A stretch of 26,384 bases of DNA from Glomus cerebriforme (taxonomy: Eukaryota; Glomeromycota; Glomeromycetes; Glomerales; Glomeraceae). Location: contig QKYT01000193.1 in the NCBI GenBank assembly GCA_003550305.1, positions 10,762 to 37,145 of the forward strand, in the 5' to 3' direction. Below the pieces are notes generated by a model, which was not told the DNA's origin, searched no databases, and saw only the letters and a list, made by a program, of their open reading frames with translations. Made by a program: the position numbers and the translations under genes. The first letter of the stretch is position 1. The number at the start of each line of letters is the position of its first letter. Shown piece after piece: positions 1 through 9,933 of the stretch.

Positions 1-188
1 TTATTTCACGTAGAGCAGCTGAAAGGATAGGATATAAATATGAAGGAACGTTGAGAAATTATTTTTTAACTAGGAAAGTTATTAATGATACTGAAATTTT
101 AGAGACACGAGATGTTGACCATTTATCAATTATAAATAATGAATGGGAGGATGTAAAGAAAAATTTGTTAGAAAAATTAAAATATTAA
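1..188 (+). CDS. GNAT N-acetyltransferase copy 1, 3' end only (partial)
   Basis: This is the last part of the third exon of a RimJ/RimL-like GNAT acetyltransferase, cut by the left edge; reading begins in frame at base 3 and stops at 186-188. It keeps the acetyl-CoA-fold segment SRRAAERIGYKYEGTLRN and the C-terminal EWEDVKKN block seen in the two complete copies downstream. GNAT enzymes move an acetyl group from acetyl-CoA to an amine; the acceptor cannot be read from the sequence. Against copy 2 it has many amino-acid changes but few silent ones, and a point change at the old stop adds one tyrosine before a new TAA. The missing 5' part presumably lies left of the window. Confidence 0.85.
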   Translation, partial: ISRRAAERIGYKYEGTLRNYFLTRKVINDTEILETRDVDHLSIINNEWEDVKKNLLEKLKY

Positions 189-426
189 TAATCATAATAA
201 TAAAATACTTTACGATAACGTGCAGTATATTGTATATTTTTTTTTTGTTATTTTTTTTTGATTATGACGTGCTTAATTCACCTAAACTTAGTATTACATT
301 CGTCAATGAGAAGTAACAATCCAATTAAAATATTTTTTGCTCAATCCCAAAAAGGTGTTGATATTCGACCTTTTGGACTTACTGTTCTGTATATCCAGAT
401 TTATTACTATTAATCGAAGAAAGTAA

Positions 427-445
427 CCGGATTTATTAAATCCGG
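427..445. repeat. Short perfect inverted repeat, CCGGATTT/AAATCCGG
   Basis: Arms CCGGATTT and AAATCCGG flank a 3-nt spacer in the spacer behind GNAT copy 1. Degenerate relatives of the right arm occur at the same place in the second unit (near 2105) and near 21750. It may be a relic of a repeat family; no function is claimed. Confidence 0.5.
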
Positions 446-680
446 TCGACTTTAAATAAATCCATAATTCTGGATCGAAATCCTTGTATTGATAAGTTGT
501 ATCATCAATCAGAAGGCATCCTATATTAGCACGATATACATTTTAAATTTATGAGCATTATCATAGATCGTTCGTTGTGTGCTATGTAGTAATAAAATGT
601 GTGTGCAACATGCACACTGAATGTTTATTATATGACTTAAATTTTTTGTGTATAGAACCCCAAATTTTATTTATTTAATT

Positions 681-956
681 AGTAAACCAATATTCATAAT
701 CACTTTTATAACACATTTTTTCTAATTTAGGCCGTTAAGAATCATAAGAAACGATGAAGAGATTTTAATCACATTTTATTTTATAATTTATTTTTAAGGA
801 GTTTTTGTTGTGAAAAAATTCGTCAAAATTAGCATTTGATAAAGAAATCATAAGACCTACTGTATTTGTATAAAGTTTTGTAATATTTGGAAAATAATGA
901 TTCCAATATTTACGTGAATTTTATGATTGTTTAATCTAAAATCCTTCACGTGAAAT
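681..956 (-). pseudogene. hAT transposase 3' remnant A
   Basis: The plus strand here matches, with many small deletions and substitutions, the 3' part of the intact hAT gene further right (about 4085-4466). It corresponds to roughly residues 566-695, the C-terminal dimerisation region. Landmarks shared with the intact gene include GTAAACCAATA, ATCATAAGAAA and CACGTGAAA. Frameshifts remove any coding capacity. It sits between GNAT copies 1 and 2 and ends at the same base pattern as remnant B, so it is best read as part of the tandem unit and not as an independent insertion. Confidence 0.85.
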
Positions 957-1070
957 CCGCAGTTCTTTGTACAAATCTAGGGAAATACAAGGGTTAGTAC
1001 AAAAATCATAACTAGTACGGTTAGTACGTCGTATTATTAATGTAATTATTTCTCTTTAGTTCCCCCCACA

Positions 1071-1898
1071 ATGTCAACGAATAATAATTATGATTTTAAT
1101 TTTATTTTGAATCCTGTTACATTAATAGGAAAAAGGATTCGCCTTGAACCGTTGATCGTAATATTTTATAACTATATAATTATTTTGCATTTTTTTTTCT
1201 GTACATTATGTATTGGCTGAATAATAAAAATTTATTTTCTATTCTATTCTTATTTAGCCATCCGTCCATGCAGCGGAATTGTATGAAGTATCACATGTAA
1301 ATCCAGAAGCAAGAAAAGTTTTCGATTATCTTCTTTATGGTCCATTTAATAGTTATGAAGAATTCTTGGAATTTTTAAATGGTCCACATATAAAAGGAAA
1401 TAAGCATGCACTTTTATTTTGTATTATTGATATTAGTTCAGAAAAGAAGATTGGAATTGTTGGGTATGCGTTGTTTTTATAAAACGTATATACAGTATAT
1501 AAATTAATATAATTTATTATATTTATTTATTTATTTTTTTAAGTTATTTAGATACACATCCAATTCATAAAAAAACGGAAGTTGGGCATATATGGATCAT
1601 ACCATCGTTTCAACGTACATATGCTAATACTGAAACAAATTTTCTCTTATTACAATATGCGTTTGAATCACTTCAATATNTTAGAGTTACATGGAAATGT
1701 AATTCTAAAAACCTTAATTCACGTAGAGCGGCTGAAAGGATAGGATATAAATATGAAGGAACGTTGAGAAATAATTTTTCAACTAGAAAAGTTATTAATG
1801 GTACTGAAATTATAGAGACACGAGATACTGTTTATTTATCAATTATAAATATTGAATGGGAGGATGTAAAGAAAAATTTGTTAGGAAAATTAAAATAA
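1071..1898 (+). CDS. GNAT family N-acetyltransferase copy 2 (three exons, 215 aa)
   Basis: CDS join(1071..1157,1258..1463,1544..1898). The exons keep frame across introns of 100 and 80 nt (GTAATA...TTTAG and GTATGC...TAAG). The product resembles the RimJ/RimL-like Acetyltransf_3 group: an N-terminal strand with KRIRLEPL, central GIVGYLDTHPIHKKTEVGHI, then WIIPSFQRTYANTETN, where family members have the strand and loop that bind acetyl-CoA pyrophosphate, and the C-terminal RAAERIGYKYEGTLRN signature. It should acetylate a small molecule or protein amine, probably in the cytosol because no signal peptide is visible; the substrate is unknown. The ATG is shared with copy 3. One ambiguous base (1680) lies in a leucine codon. 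Its 5' flank directly abuts hAT remnant A, so its promoter must lie in about 115 bp or within that remnant. Confidence 0.92.
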
Positions 1899-2342
1899 TA
1901 TTAATAAAACAAAGTCTTTACGATGGCATGCATTGCGTTTATGACGTGCTTAATTCAGACTTAAACTTAGTATTTATACATTCGTCAATGAGAAGTAACA
2001 ATCAAAATTAAAGTATTTTTCGCGCAATCCCCAAAATAACCTTGTATTCGACTTCGGATTTATATTCTGTAAATCGGATAAAACTGAAGGGAGCTGGATT
2101 TATCGAATCCGGTCTTTAAATAAATTCGTAAATTTGGACCAAAACCTTCTGTGTTGATAAGTGGTACCATTAATCAGAAGGCATCCTATGTTAGCAACCA
2201 TACACATGATAAGTTTGTGAGAATTATAACAGATCATGTGCTATTTAGTAATAAAATGAATTAAATGTATGCGAAATGCGCATTAATTTCTCTGTGTATA
2301 GAAACAAAAATTTTATTTATTTAATTACATCAAATTCTCTCT

Positions 2343-2712
2343 CTTTAGTAAACCAATACTCATAAGCACTTTCATAATCCATTTCCTCTAATTCATGGCC
2401 ATTTATAAGAATCATAACCGATGAAGAGATTTTAATGACATCTTATTTTGTAATTTATTTTTAAGGAGTTTTTGTTTGAAAGAAATTCGTTCAGCATTAC
2501 TGTATTAACATGTGATAGAGGAATAACACGAGCTATTTTGTAAGTTTTATGATATTTGGAAAGTTAATTACGGTATAAAGGTGGGAAATGTTGCTTCCAA
2601 TATTCACTAAATTGAATTTTATAAGATTGTATATAAAAATTGACTAATACCTATTCTTTTTCACTTCGTCTTCACCTTACCTTATCATTGGTGAAAATCT
2701 TTCACGTGAAAT
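2343..2712 (-). pseudogene. hAT transposase 3' remnant B
   Basis: This is the second antisense fragment of the hAT 3' region, better preserved than remnant A: long stretches of 4082-4466 can be followed almost base for base, for example the segment around ATTCGTTCAGCATTA. It carries frameshifting insertions and deletions and lacks the 5' two thirds of the gene. Homology is lost just past TTCACGTGAAAT, where the 5' flank of GNAT copy 3 begins. That end point matches remnant A, as expected for a repeat-unit boundary. Confidence 0.87.
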
Positions 2713-2792
2713 CTGCAGTTCTTTGTACAATCTTTTTTTTCATTATTTATAACAGGTTTTAAGATTATTACAGTATTTTCTCCCCCTTAATA

Positions 2793-3641
2793 ATGTCAAC
2801 GAATAATAATTATGATTTTAATTTCATTTTGAATCCTGTTACATTAACAGGAAAAAGGATTCGTCTCGAACCGTTGATTGTAATATATATTTTTTATTAT
2901 ATAATCATTTTGCATTTTTTTTTTGTGTATTGTGTATTGGCTGAATAATAAAGCTACCTTAAATTTATTTTCTATTCTATTCCTATTTAGCCATCCGTCC
3001 ATGCAGCGGAATTGTATGAGGTATCACATGTAAATCCAGAAGCAAGAAAAGTTTTCGATTATCTTTCTCATGGTCCATTTAATAGTTATGAAGAATTCTT
3101 GGATTTTTTAAATGGTCCACATATAAAAGGAAATAAGCATGCACTTTTATTTTGTATTGTTGATATTAGTTCAGAAAAGAAGATTGGAATTGTTGGGTAT
3201 GCATTGTTTTTATAAAAAGTATATACAGTATATAAATTAATATAATTTATTATATTTATTTATTTATTTATTTTTTGACTTTTAAGTTATTTAGATACAC
3301 ATCCAATTCATAAAAAAACGGAAATTGGATACCTATGGATCATACCATCATTTCAACGTACATATGCTAATACTGAAACAAATTTTCTCTTATTACAATA
3401 TGCGTTTGAATCACTTCAATATCTTAGAGTTACATGGAAATGTAATTCTAAAAANNTTANTTCACGTAGAGCNGCTGAAAGATTAGGATATAAATATGAA
3501 GGAACGTTGAGAAATCATTATTTAATTAAAAAAGTTATTAATGGTACTGAAATTATAGAGAAACGAAATTCTGATTATTTATCAATTATAGATGATGAAT
3601 GGGAGGATGTAAAGAAAGATTTATTAGGAAAATTAAAATAA
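2793..3641 (+). CDS. GNAT family N-acetyltransferase copy 3 (three exons, 215 aa)
   Basis: CDS join(2793..2879,2991..3196,3287..3641), with introns of 111 and 90 nt at the same positions and phases as copy 2. The domain layout is identical: KRIRLEPL strand, GIVGYLDTHPIHKK, WIIPSFQRTYANTETN, and the RAAERLGYKYEGTLRN signature. By my reading it differs from copy 2 at 21 of 215 residues, 13 of them in the last 53 residues. Four ambiguous bases (3455, 3456, 3460, 3473) fall in the most conserved part of exon 3. The stop codon runs straight into a TAA/ATA microsatellite. It is the array member nearest the full-length hAT gene, transcribed towards it (convergent). Substrate unknown. Confidence 0.92.
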
Positions 3642-3660
3642 TAATAATAATAATAATAAA
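3638..3660. repeat. (ATA)n microsatellite at the GNAT copy 3 stop codon
   Basis: A run of ATA/TAA triplets begins at the stop codon of GNAT copy 3. Shorter, interrupted versions follow the stops of copies 1 and 2, so the tract has changed length since duplication. Confidence 0.8.
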
Positions 3661-4040
3661 AGAATTTACAATGGAATGCATAACGTGTAGCATATTGTAT
3701 ATATTTTTTTTTGGTTGTCTATGACGTGCTTAATTCTTAAACTTAGTATTTGTACATTTGTCAATAAGAAGTAAATCTAAAATTAAAATATTTTTCACGC
3801 AACCCCCCCAAGAAAAGTGTTGATAATATTGTATTCGACCTTCCGGATTTATTATCCTGTAAATCGAAGGAAACATTTATTACGTAAATTTGGATCGAAG
3901 CATTTGCGTTGATAAGTGGTACCATCGTGATAAATTTGTGAGGATTATCATAGATCATGTGTGCTTTCTGTTATAGAAATCAAAATTTATTTATTCAATT
4001 ATATCAAAAAATATGAACAAAATAATCATATTATACTCTA

Positions 4041-6235
4041 TTACATATCTGCATTATTATCAATATTTCCAAATCCCTTCGCTTTAGTAAACCAATACTC
4101 ATAAGCACTTTCATAATCCATTTCTTCTAATTCAGGACCATTAATAAGAATCATAAGAAATCGATGAAGAGATTCTAACGACATCTTATTTTGTAATTTA
4201 TTTTTAAGAAGTTCTTGTTGTGAAAAAATTCGTTCAGCATTAGCATTTGGTAGAGGAATAATAAGAGCTATTTGTATAAGTTTTGTGATATTTGGAAAGG
4301 TACTTGTAAAAGTGGGAATTGTATCAAAAATATTCTTCCAACATTCACGAAATTTGAATCCTTGAATTTTATAAGATTGTAAATAAAACTTTACCAATCC
4401 CCATTCTTCTTTCACTTTAACCTTATCAATAATTGGTGAAATTCTTTCACGTGAAACCATCCTTTCTTTCCCATAAAATTCACCTAATTTTTCAATATCC
4501 TGATTTCCATATTGTGATAATTGTGCCTTATTAATAGGTAATTGCTCCAGATCAAAAATCCGAAATGCATAATACAAAGAAGAGTTCGGGAATCTGTTTC
4601 TAATACTAGTAATCATAGCAAATGAATAATCATATATAAATGATGGAATTTCTTCCGATGTAAGATTTAGTTTTGCAATATAATTTTGTAATATAATACC
4701 ATATGTTGCTACTGAACCATTATTACCAATAAAACATGAAGTAATTGTATTAATTGTAGTATCAATCTGTGGTTGTATATGTGTAATAATAACATAATCT
4801 GATTGAAAAAAATTGATTAACTTTTTCAAAATAAACGCAAGATCAGCTAAAAACATTGTCGCCACAATAAAATCATTATCCATCTGTTCTAATAATGCTT
4901 GCGCAATCTCGTCGCCACTTTGAAAATCTTCATCTAACGTCGCTAAAACAGAATCAATAATTCTATAAAGATTTCCCACTGCATTTGATAAAGAAAGCCA
5001 TCGAATATTACAAAGATCCGAAAGGGTTAATTCTGGTTCATTATCAATATCTTGCATTTGCCTAAGTAAATTAATATGTCTTGATGATCTTGCAAAATAA
5101 GTATAAAGACTTCGTAAGGTTTTTTCATATTTTTCAAAATAAGGTACATCATTAGAAGCATCAGATCCAGCAAGATGTAAACGATGAGCAATACAGTGAT
5201 TTGCTGTCATAAAAGGATTGTGTTTTTTCAATCTTGCTGATACTCCACTTTTATATCCTGTAATTATATAAAAAAATTTTAACTCCTAATAAATAAATAA
5301 TAATTTGTAAAAAAATAAATATAATTTATACCTGTCATATTTGATGCACCATCAGAACCATAATGAATTAATAGATCTAATTTTAATTGTTTTGATGTCA
5401 AAAATTTTTCAATAGCATTTGTTATAGTTTCTGCAGTTTGTCCTTCTAATTCAACCATTCCAAGATAACGCATGTATGGAATATTATTTGTAATATGTTT
5501 ACTAACAATTGTTAAATATTTATTATCAGTGATTGTAGTTGCTTCGTCAATCATAAGACTCCAGTATGGCGATAAATTAATTTCTTCTATTACTTTTGAT
5601 TCAATAATATGTGCTAGTGCATCAAGAAACTCCAATTCAGATACAAGGTTTGTATATGATCCATAATTTTTTCGAGATTCAAGAGGCTCTTCCAAATGTG
5701 GAGGTTTTATTCCATATGGACCATCTTTTATCACCAATGTTTGAATATTAATACTTTGAAATTTAGTAAGATCACACAAATCAGAAAAAATATTCAAATC
5801 AACATAATTTTTAGCAGAAAAATACATATTACGCATCAACCCAATAATATAATCTTTATTTCTCCTATTTTTTTCCACTTGTTTTGATAAACTTCCATTT
5901 CTATTTTGTGTTGAAATATTATGCTCGCCACTTCCGATATGACGTTTTAATGATTGAAGAGAAAAATCATCAGTTCCAATAGCATATTTTGTTACGCCCT
6001 TTGCTTCTCTGCACCATAAACAATAAACTTTATATATGTCATCAACTGTTTCATCCATAAACCATGGATACATTATTTTCCACTTTGGGTCTGGTGCTAA
6101 ACGAACTTTACTTCTTTTATTTTTCCCATTTGAATTTTGTTCTATAATTGAATTATTTTGTAATTGAGAACTTTTTATATTAGTTTTATTGTTTTTATCA
6201 TCAGGTTTTGGGTCTGGTATAAACTCACGTTTCAT
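4041..6235 (-). CDS. hAT superfamily transposase, intact, 706 aa, one intron
   Basis: CDS complement(join(4041..5257,5332..6235)). Removing the 74-nt intron (GTATAA...TACAG) joins two open halves exactly in frame inside the motif SDGASNMTGYKSGVSA. Domains in order: a basic, Asn-rich N terminus; a BED/TTF-like zinc finger (C72, C75, H99, H105); an RNase H-like core with the first catalytic Asp in SLMIDEAT (D230) and the second in HYGSDGASNM (D295); and the C-terminal hAT dimerisation region with NANAERIFSQQ (E643) and NKMSLESLHRF. The family cuts and pastes DNA and leaves 8-bp target duplications. No stop or frameshift is visible, so the gene may be active or recently active, or domesticated; I could not identify convincing terminal inverted repeats. 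The array's two antisense fragments derive from this gene. Confidence 0.93.
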
Positions 6236-7468
6236 TGTGAGTATTTATCAAATTTTGTTGGAAGTTTTTACAATATAGTTTACGCGTAACGCGTTTTTGG
6301 TGGCTTGTGCGCAATTATTAAATCGCATCAATCACGTGCGCTAATTGTTGTGCAAAATCTATCCAGTAGGCTGATATAAAATTTCACCCGTAATTTTGGC
6401 CTGAATAAGTCGGCCCGAATTACTAAAAATGATGGTCGGAATTTTTCAATTACCTTTTATCTAGTTATTACAAATTAAATAAATTCTAGGTAATTTTTTA
6501 TTCTTTTATTATAATATTATACAATAAAAATTAACAGTGTTTATGATGCGATATTTATTATTTTAAATGTTATGCAGTGAGAATAAAAAATAAATTATGA
6601 TATGACATAAAGTATGATTTTAGTTTGAATAATTATATTATTATTTTCTATTTTTGGATTGAATTTTTTTTTTGTGTTTTGTGACTCTAATTAAAAAAAA
6701 TAAAAGCACTTTAAATTTTGCCTTGTTATGTCGCCTTTTTACATTCTTTTCACCCTCATTTTCATTAGAAGGAGTATTATTCATTGTGGATCTTCTTTCG
6801 ACATCTTGTTTCATTAAAATTTGTATTGTATATTCGTTATTGGACCTTCATTCATTCAGCAGATATCTTAGACCGTTTATCAACATCAATTAACCCTATT
6901 AACGTTATTTTTTCTTCTATCCAAGAATCTTTTTAACAGTAGAAAAATAGTCCAACATTCATGACTGAACTGTCTGAACATCACTGATTTCTAAATCTTT
7001 AATCGATTTCCAACTATACATATTAGCAGCATTTTAAAAGCTCCTCTGTCTTTCATCTACCATGTTGTAGAGCCAGATCCATTATTGTTCAATGACGAAG
7101 GGATTGTTTCAAGGCAATCTGCAATTTGTAGTACAAGCTATTATCTTCTTTTGTCCATTTACATGGTCCATTGTTTGCTTATTCCATCTTTTGAAGCAAT
7201 CCACTGCTGTATATTTTGTATTTAATTTCATTTCAATTCATTGCCAGTTGTGACTTATTTTGAATCCAATTAAAGCCTGATTCAACACGAGAAATATTAA
7301 TGATCTTTTTTTTTGGAATAAAGTTGACCTTGTTTCATAGTATTAATATATTCTTAATTATAAAACCTTGTGATGGTAATTTTTTTTTTTTTTTTGCCGT
7401 TGAGTCCATTTTTTGAGAGTAATGGGAAAATTTGTAAAGATCTTTCATAAACAAATTATACACAAAAG
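6236..7468. other. Gene-poor region right of hAT; possible element end and decayed coding patch
   Basis: The first 200 bases are richer in G+C than their surroundings and contain CACCCGTAATTTTGGCC and GTCGGCCCGAATTAC at about 6387-6422, possibly the subterminal part of the hAT element; no matching copy was found left of the gene. At roughly 6960-7300 the minus strand reads as a broken coding sequence, with stretches such as GLLQKMEQANNGPCKW interrupted by stops; I do not recognise its family. The rest is A/T runs and short chance reading frames. Confidence 0.4.
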
Positions 7469-8220
7469 TGAAGAGGGAATTCTAGTCTAAACCAAACCAG
7501 CCAGTTAGGAGATACTCGACTATCCGACCGGGTTTTCCTTGCCTGTAACGAGGAAGAAATATAATCAATCTCTCATATCACACGTCAAATAAGTAAAAAT
7601 CGGCCAAAAATCGGAATGCCGATTTTTGGCTATATCTATCCGATTTGCGGCTTTTTGCTGTCGATTTTATGGCGCGAATTGAAAAAAAATCGGAAATCCT
7701 TTTTATTGACAAAAAATAGGAATTCCGGTTTTTAAGTCATCATGCAGATTCTCACACTAATTCGTCATGTCAGTTCTCACTGTAGTATAAATCAGTTGGC
7801 TAATTTAAGCGTGCGCATGATAAATTACGTGTTATACCGCAGTAACAGTCCAGTCCTTTTTTATACAGATCTTATTATTGTTCAGAAAATTATAATTCGC
7901 GAGACGCGATTCAAATATTATTATAATTTTGACTCATTTTTATATTCTTAATATTTTTAATTATATAAATAACCACTTTTTTTTCTCTTTATAACCTATT
8001 TTAAAAAAAAAACTACTTACTTTAAACTCGTTACAGGTAAGGAAAAACCAGTCGGATAGTCGAGTATCTCCTAACTGGCTGGTTTATTTCTTTTTTAAAT
8101 CTCTTTTAACTTCCTTATACTGTGTATGAGGCCTTCCTCATATCAGACAAGGAATAACCGGTCAGATAGTTGAGTATCTCCTAACTGGCCGGTTTGGTTT
8201 AGATTAGAATTCCCTCTTCA
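7469..8220. mobile_element. MITE-like non-autonomous element with ~90-bp terminal inverted repeats
   Basis: The left end (7469-~7557) and the right end (~8133-8220) are long inverted repeats beginning TGAAGAGGGAATTCTA and sharing CCAGTTAGGAGATACTC. A third arm (8029-8086), in the same orientation as the right end, matches the inner part of the left arm more closely than the outer right arm does. The interior carries a perfect hairpin (7603-7630) and repeated AATCGGAA words but no credible gene. This is the structure of a non-autonomous DNA element, or one element nested beside a second end. No target-site duplication is evident in the flanks (CAAAAG left, TTTTCT right), so the superfamily cannot be assigned. 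Confidence 0.8.
7603..7630. repeat. Perfect 12-bp-stem hairpin inside the MITE-like element
   Basis: GCCAAAAATCGG, a 4-nt loop AATG, then CCGATTTTTGGC form a perfect stem. It lies inside the inverted-repeat element and is followed by further CGGAA/TTCCG words up to about 7735. Confidence 0.85.
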
Positions 8221-9933
8221 TTTTCTTATACTTTAATAATTATGAGGTCATATAGTATCGATACCTATACAGACAGATATACTAAAATTTGGACTTTGGA
8301 GAAAGTTAAATTTTACAAAAAGGATTCTTTCCATGGAATAAGCAAAGCTTTATGACTCAGTCAGTAAATAAATGATTAAAAAGACATTAAGAAGAATAAA
8401 AGACCAGGAAAGTTAAAAGGACTGATAATGGACAATTTTACTATAAGGATAAAGACAATAGAGATGGATTGGTTCATGAGGAAGAATTTTTTTGATGGAA
8501 TTGCTATGTGAATTAAAGAAAAAAATTAAAAAAAAATAGGACGGGTGATGTTATAAAATGCACCAATTGTTTAAATTTAATTTATTTATTTTGATAAATA
8601 GGTTATAGATTCATGATGGAAATTATTAGGGTATCATATATAGATTTTTTTTATAATAAATAAATTTAAAATTTAAAGATAATTCATGCAAGCAAAGTAA
8701 TTTTAAATATTTTGGTCGTGTAAAAGATTATAAATTAGAAGTGATTATTAAGAAATATATTCCAAAATTTACAAAATTTCAATAAATTGATATGACAAAC
8801 CACTTTTTTTTTTGTTTCATTCTTTATCCATTTATCCGTTGAATTTTAGATCAACATGAATATGTAAAATTTATAGGAAATTACAAACAATATAAATCTT
8901 TATCAAATTCAACATTAATTATGACAATGCATTTTTTTTTAAAAAAAAAAATACTTCTTTTTATCATTGCGTTATACTGTACAATATATATTGATTAAGA
9001 GATATAAATTTCAAAATAAAATAACGGGACTTATATCTGTAAATAACATATAAAGGCGCACAAGACATATTTTTTTTAATTTTGCGAAATTTTGAGCTGT
9101 ATTTTTTTTCGTTGTTAAATTGTGCATAACAATAAATATAGTTTTTAACAAATTAAATTTCTGCGCCACAAAAATTGTCGTAATCAAAATCGAACTTACG
9201 TCGAAATCGATTAATCGAATCTCCAATCCCTACGTTGGTCACCTGATAAGCAAGACATTTATGGGAAAATGCGCATTTTTAAATTTATTTATTATTGTTT
9301 TTAAAGAGTCGGTGCATGCACGGGTGCCTATCACTAATTAATTAAGGATGATAAATTTAATAATCATTGTAAACTTATAAATATGTTTTATTTGATTTTT
9401 TTATTTATAGAGTTATTGATATAAATCCTTTTTAACGAATTATCCATTCATGGAAAAGACTTTCCTGATTTTGACAATTTATTTTTATTATATTTAATTC
9501 CATAATGAGAATTAACGAATTAACGAGAATAGGCAACTTCTCGTCTTTGTTTATAAACATAAACATTAACATTAATTAATTGTAAAAAAAAAAGTTTCTC
9601 TCTAAAGCTGCTTCAATCGAAAATATTAATAAAATAAAGTCTCAAGTATTTGTTCTTCCGAATCTATATTTAAATTGAACATTGTTCATAATGACATAAT
9701 GTACATATATATTTATATAGTTTCATAAATGTACAAATGTACTTTCATACTTTCATGAATTTTTTTTTGTAATAACGCCCTACTTATTTATTCTTTCTTG
9801 GCGTATTTCGCAGCAGAACAAAAATGGTGATTTAAAATGCTGCAGATTGTCGATCTGTTTATTATTATACAATCGAATTTTTTTATTTAAATGGAGCCCG
9901 GAGTAAATAATAATAATAATAATAAAATATAAC
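8221..9933. other. Gene-free stretch upstream of the nucleoside hydrolase
   Basis: No reading frame here shows protein-like composition. About 8240-8500 has slightly higher G+C and short open stretches broken by stops, possibly an old decayed gene. About 9011-9340 has overlapping reading frames on both strands that look like chance. An (AAT)n tract at about 9907-9926 lies just before the nucleoside hydrolase ATG. Confidence 0.5.

Larger units (their letters stand above)
1..4466. repeat. Tandem array of ~1.75-kb units (GNAT gene + hAT 3' fragment)
   Basis: Three consecutive units can be aligned by eye. Unit 1 is partial (1-956), unit 2 is about 957-2712 and unit 3 about 2713-4466. Each holds a short GNAT 5' flank, the three-exon GNAT gene, a spacer sharing the landmark ATGACGTGCTTAATTC (263, 1942 and 3721), and the antisense 3' part of a hAT transposase. 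In units 1 and 2 the hAT homology stops at the same place, just after TTCACGTGAAAT, and passes into GCAGTTCTTTGTACAA, the 5' flank of the next GNAT gene. In unit 3 the hAT gene continues uninterrupted. This is the expected pattern if the duplicated segment ran from just upstream of GNAT into the middle of hAT. Confidence 0.85.

Noticed and set aside
3761..4040. Left terminal inverted repeat of the hAT element
   Set aside because: Some words near 3830 (TTCGACCTTCCGG) loosely resemble the complement of 6391-6450, but the match is too poor and no 8-bp duplication could be identified.
5472..5887. Plus-strand frames opposite the hAT gene
   Set aside because: Antisense shadows of the transposase coding sequence.
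6672..6893. Plus-strand 73-codon frame beside the hAT gene
   Set aside because: It is Phe/Leu/Ser-rich with no ATG start and overlaps a region better explained as decayed DNA.
7742..7951. 69-codon plus-strand frame inside the inverted-repeat element
   Set aside because: It starts within the element interior, has no motif, and MITE-like elements do not need a gene; treated as chance.
9011..9341. Overlapping 71- and 73-codon frames on both strands
   Set aside because: Mirror-image chance frames; neither has protein-like composition or gene context.
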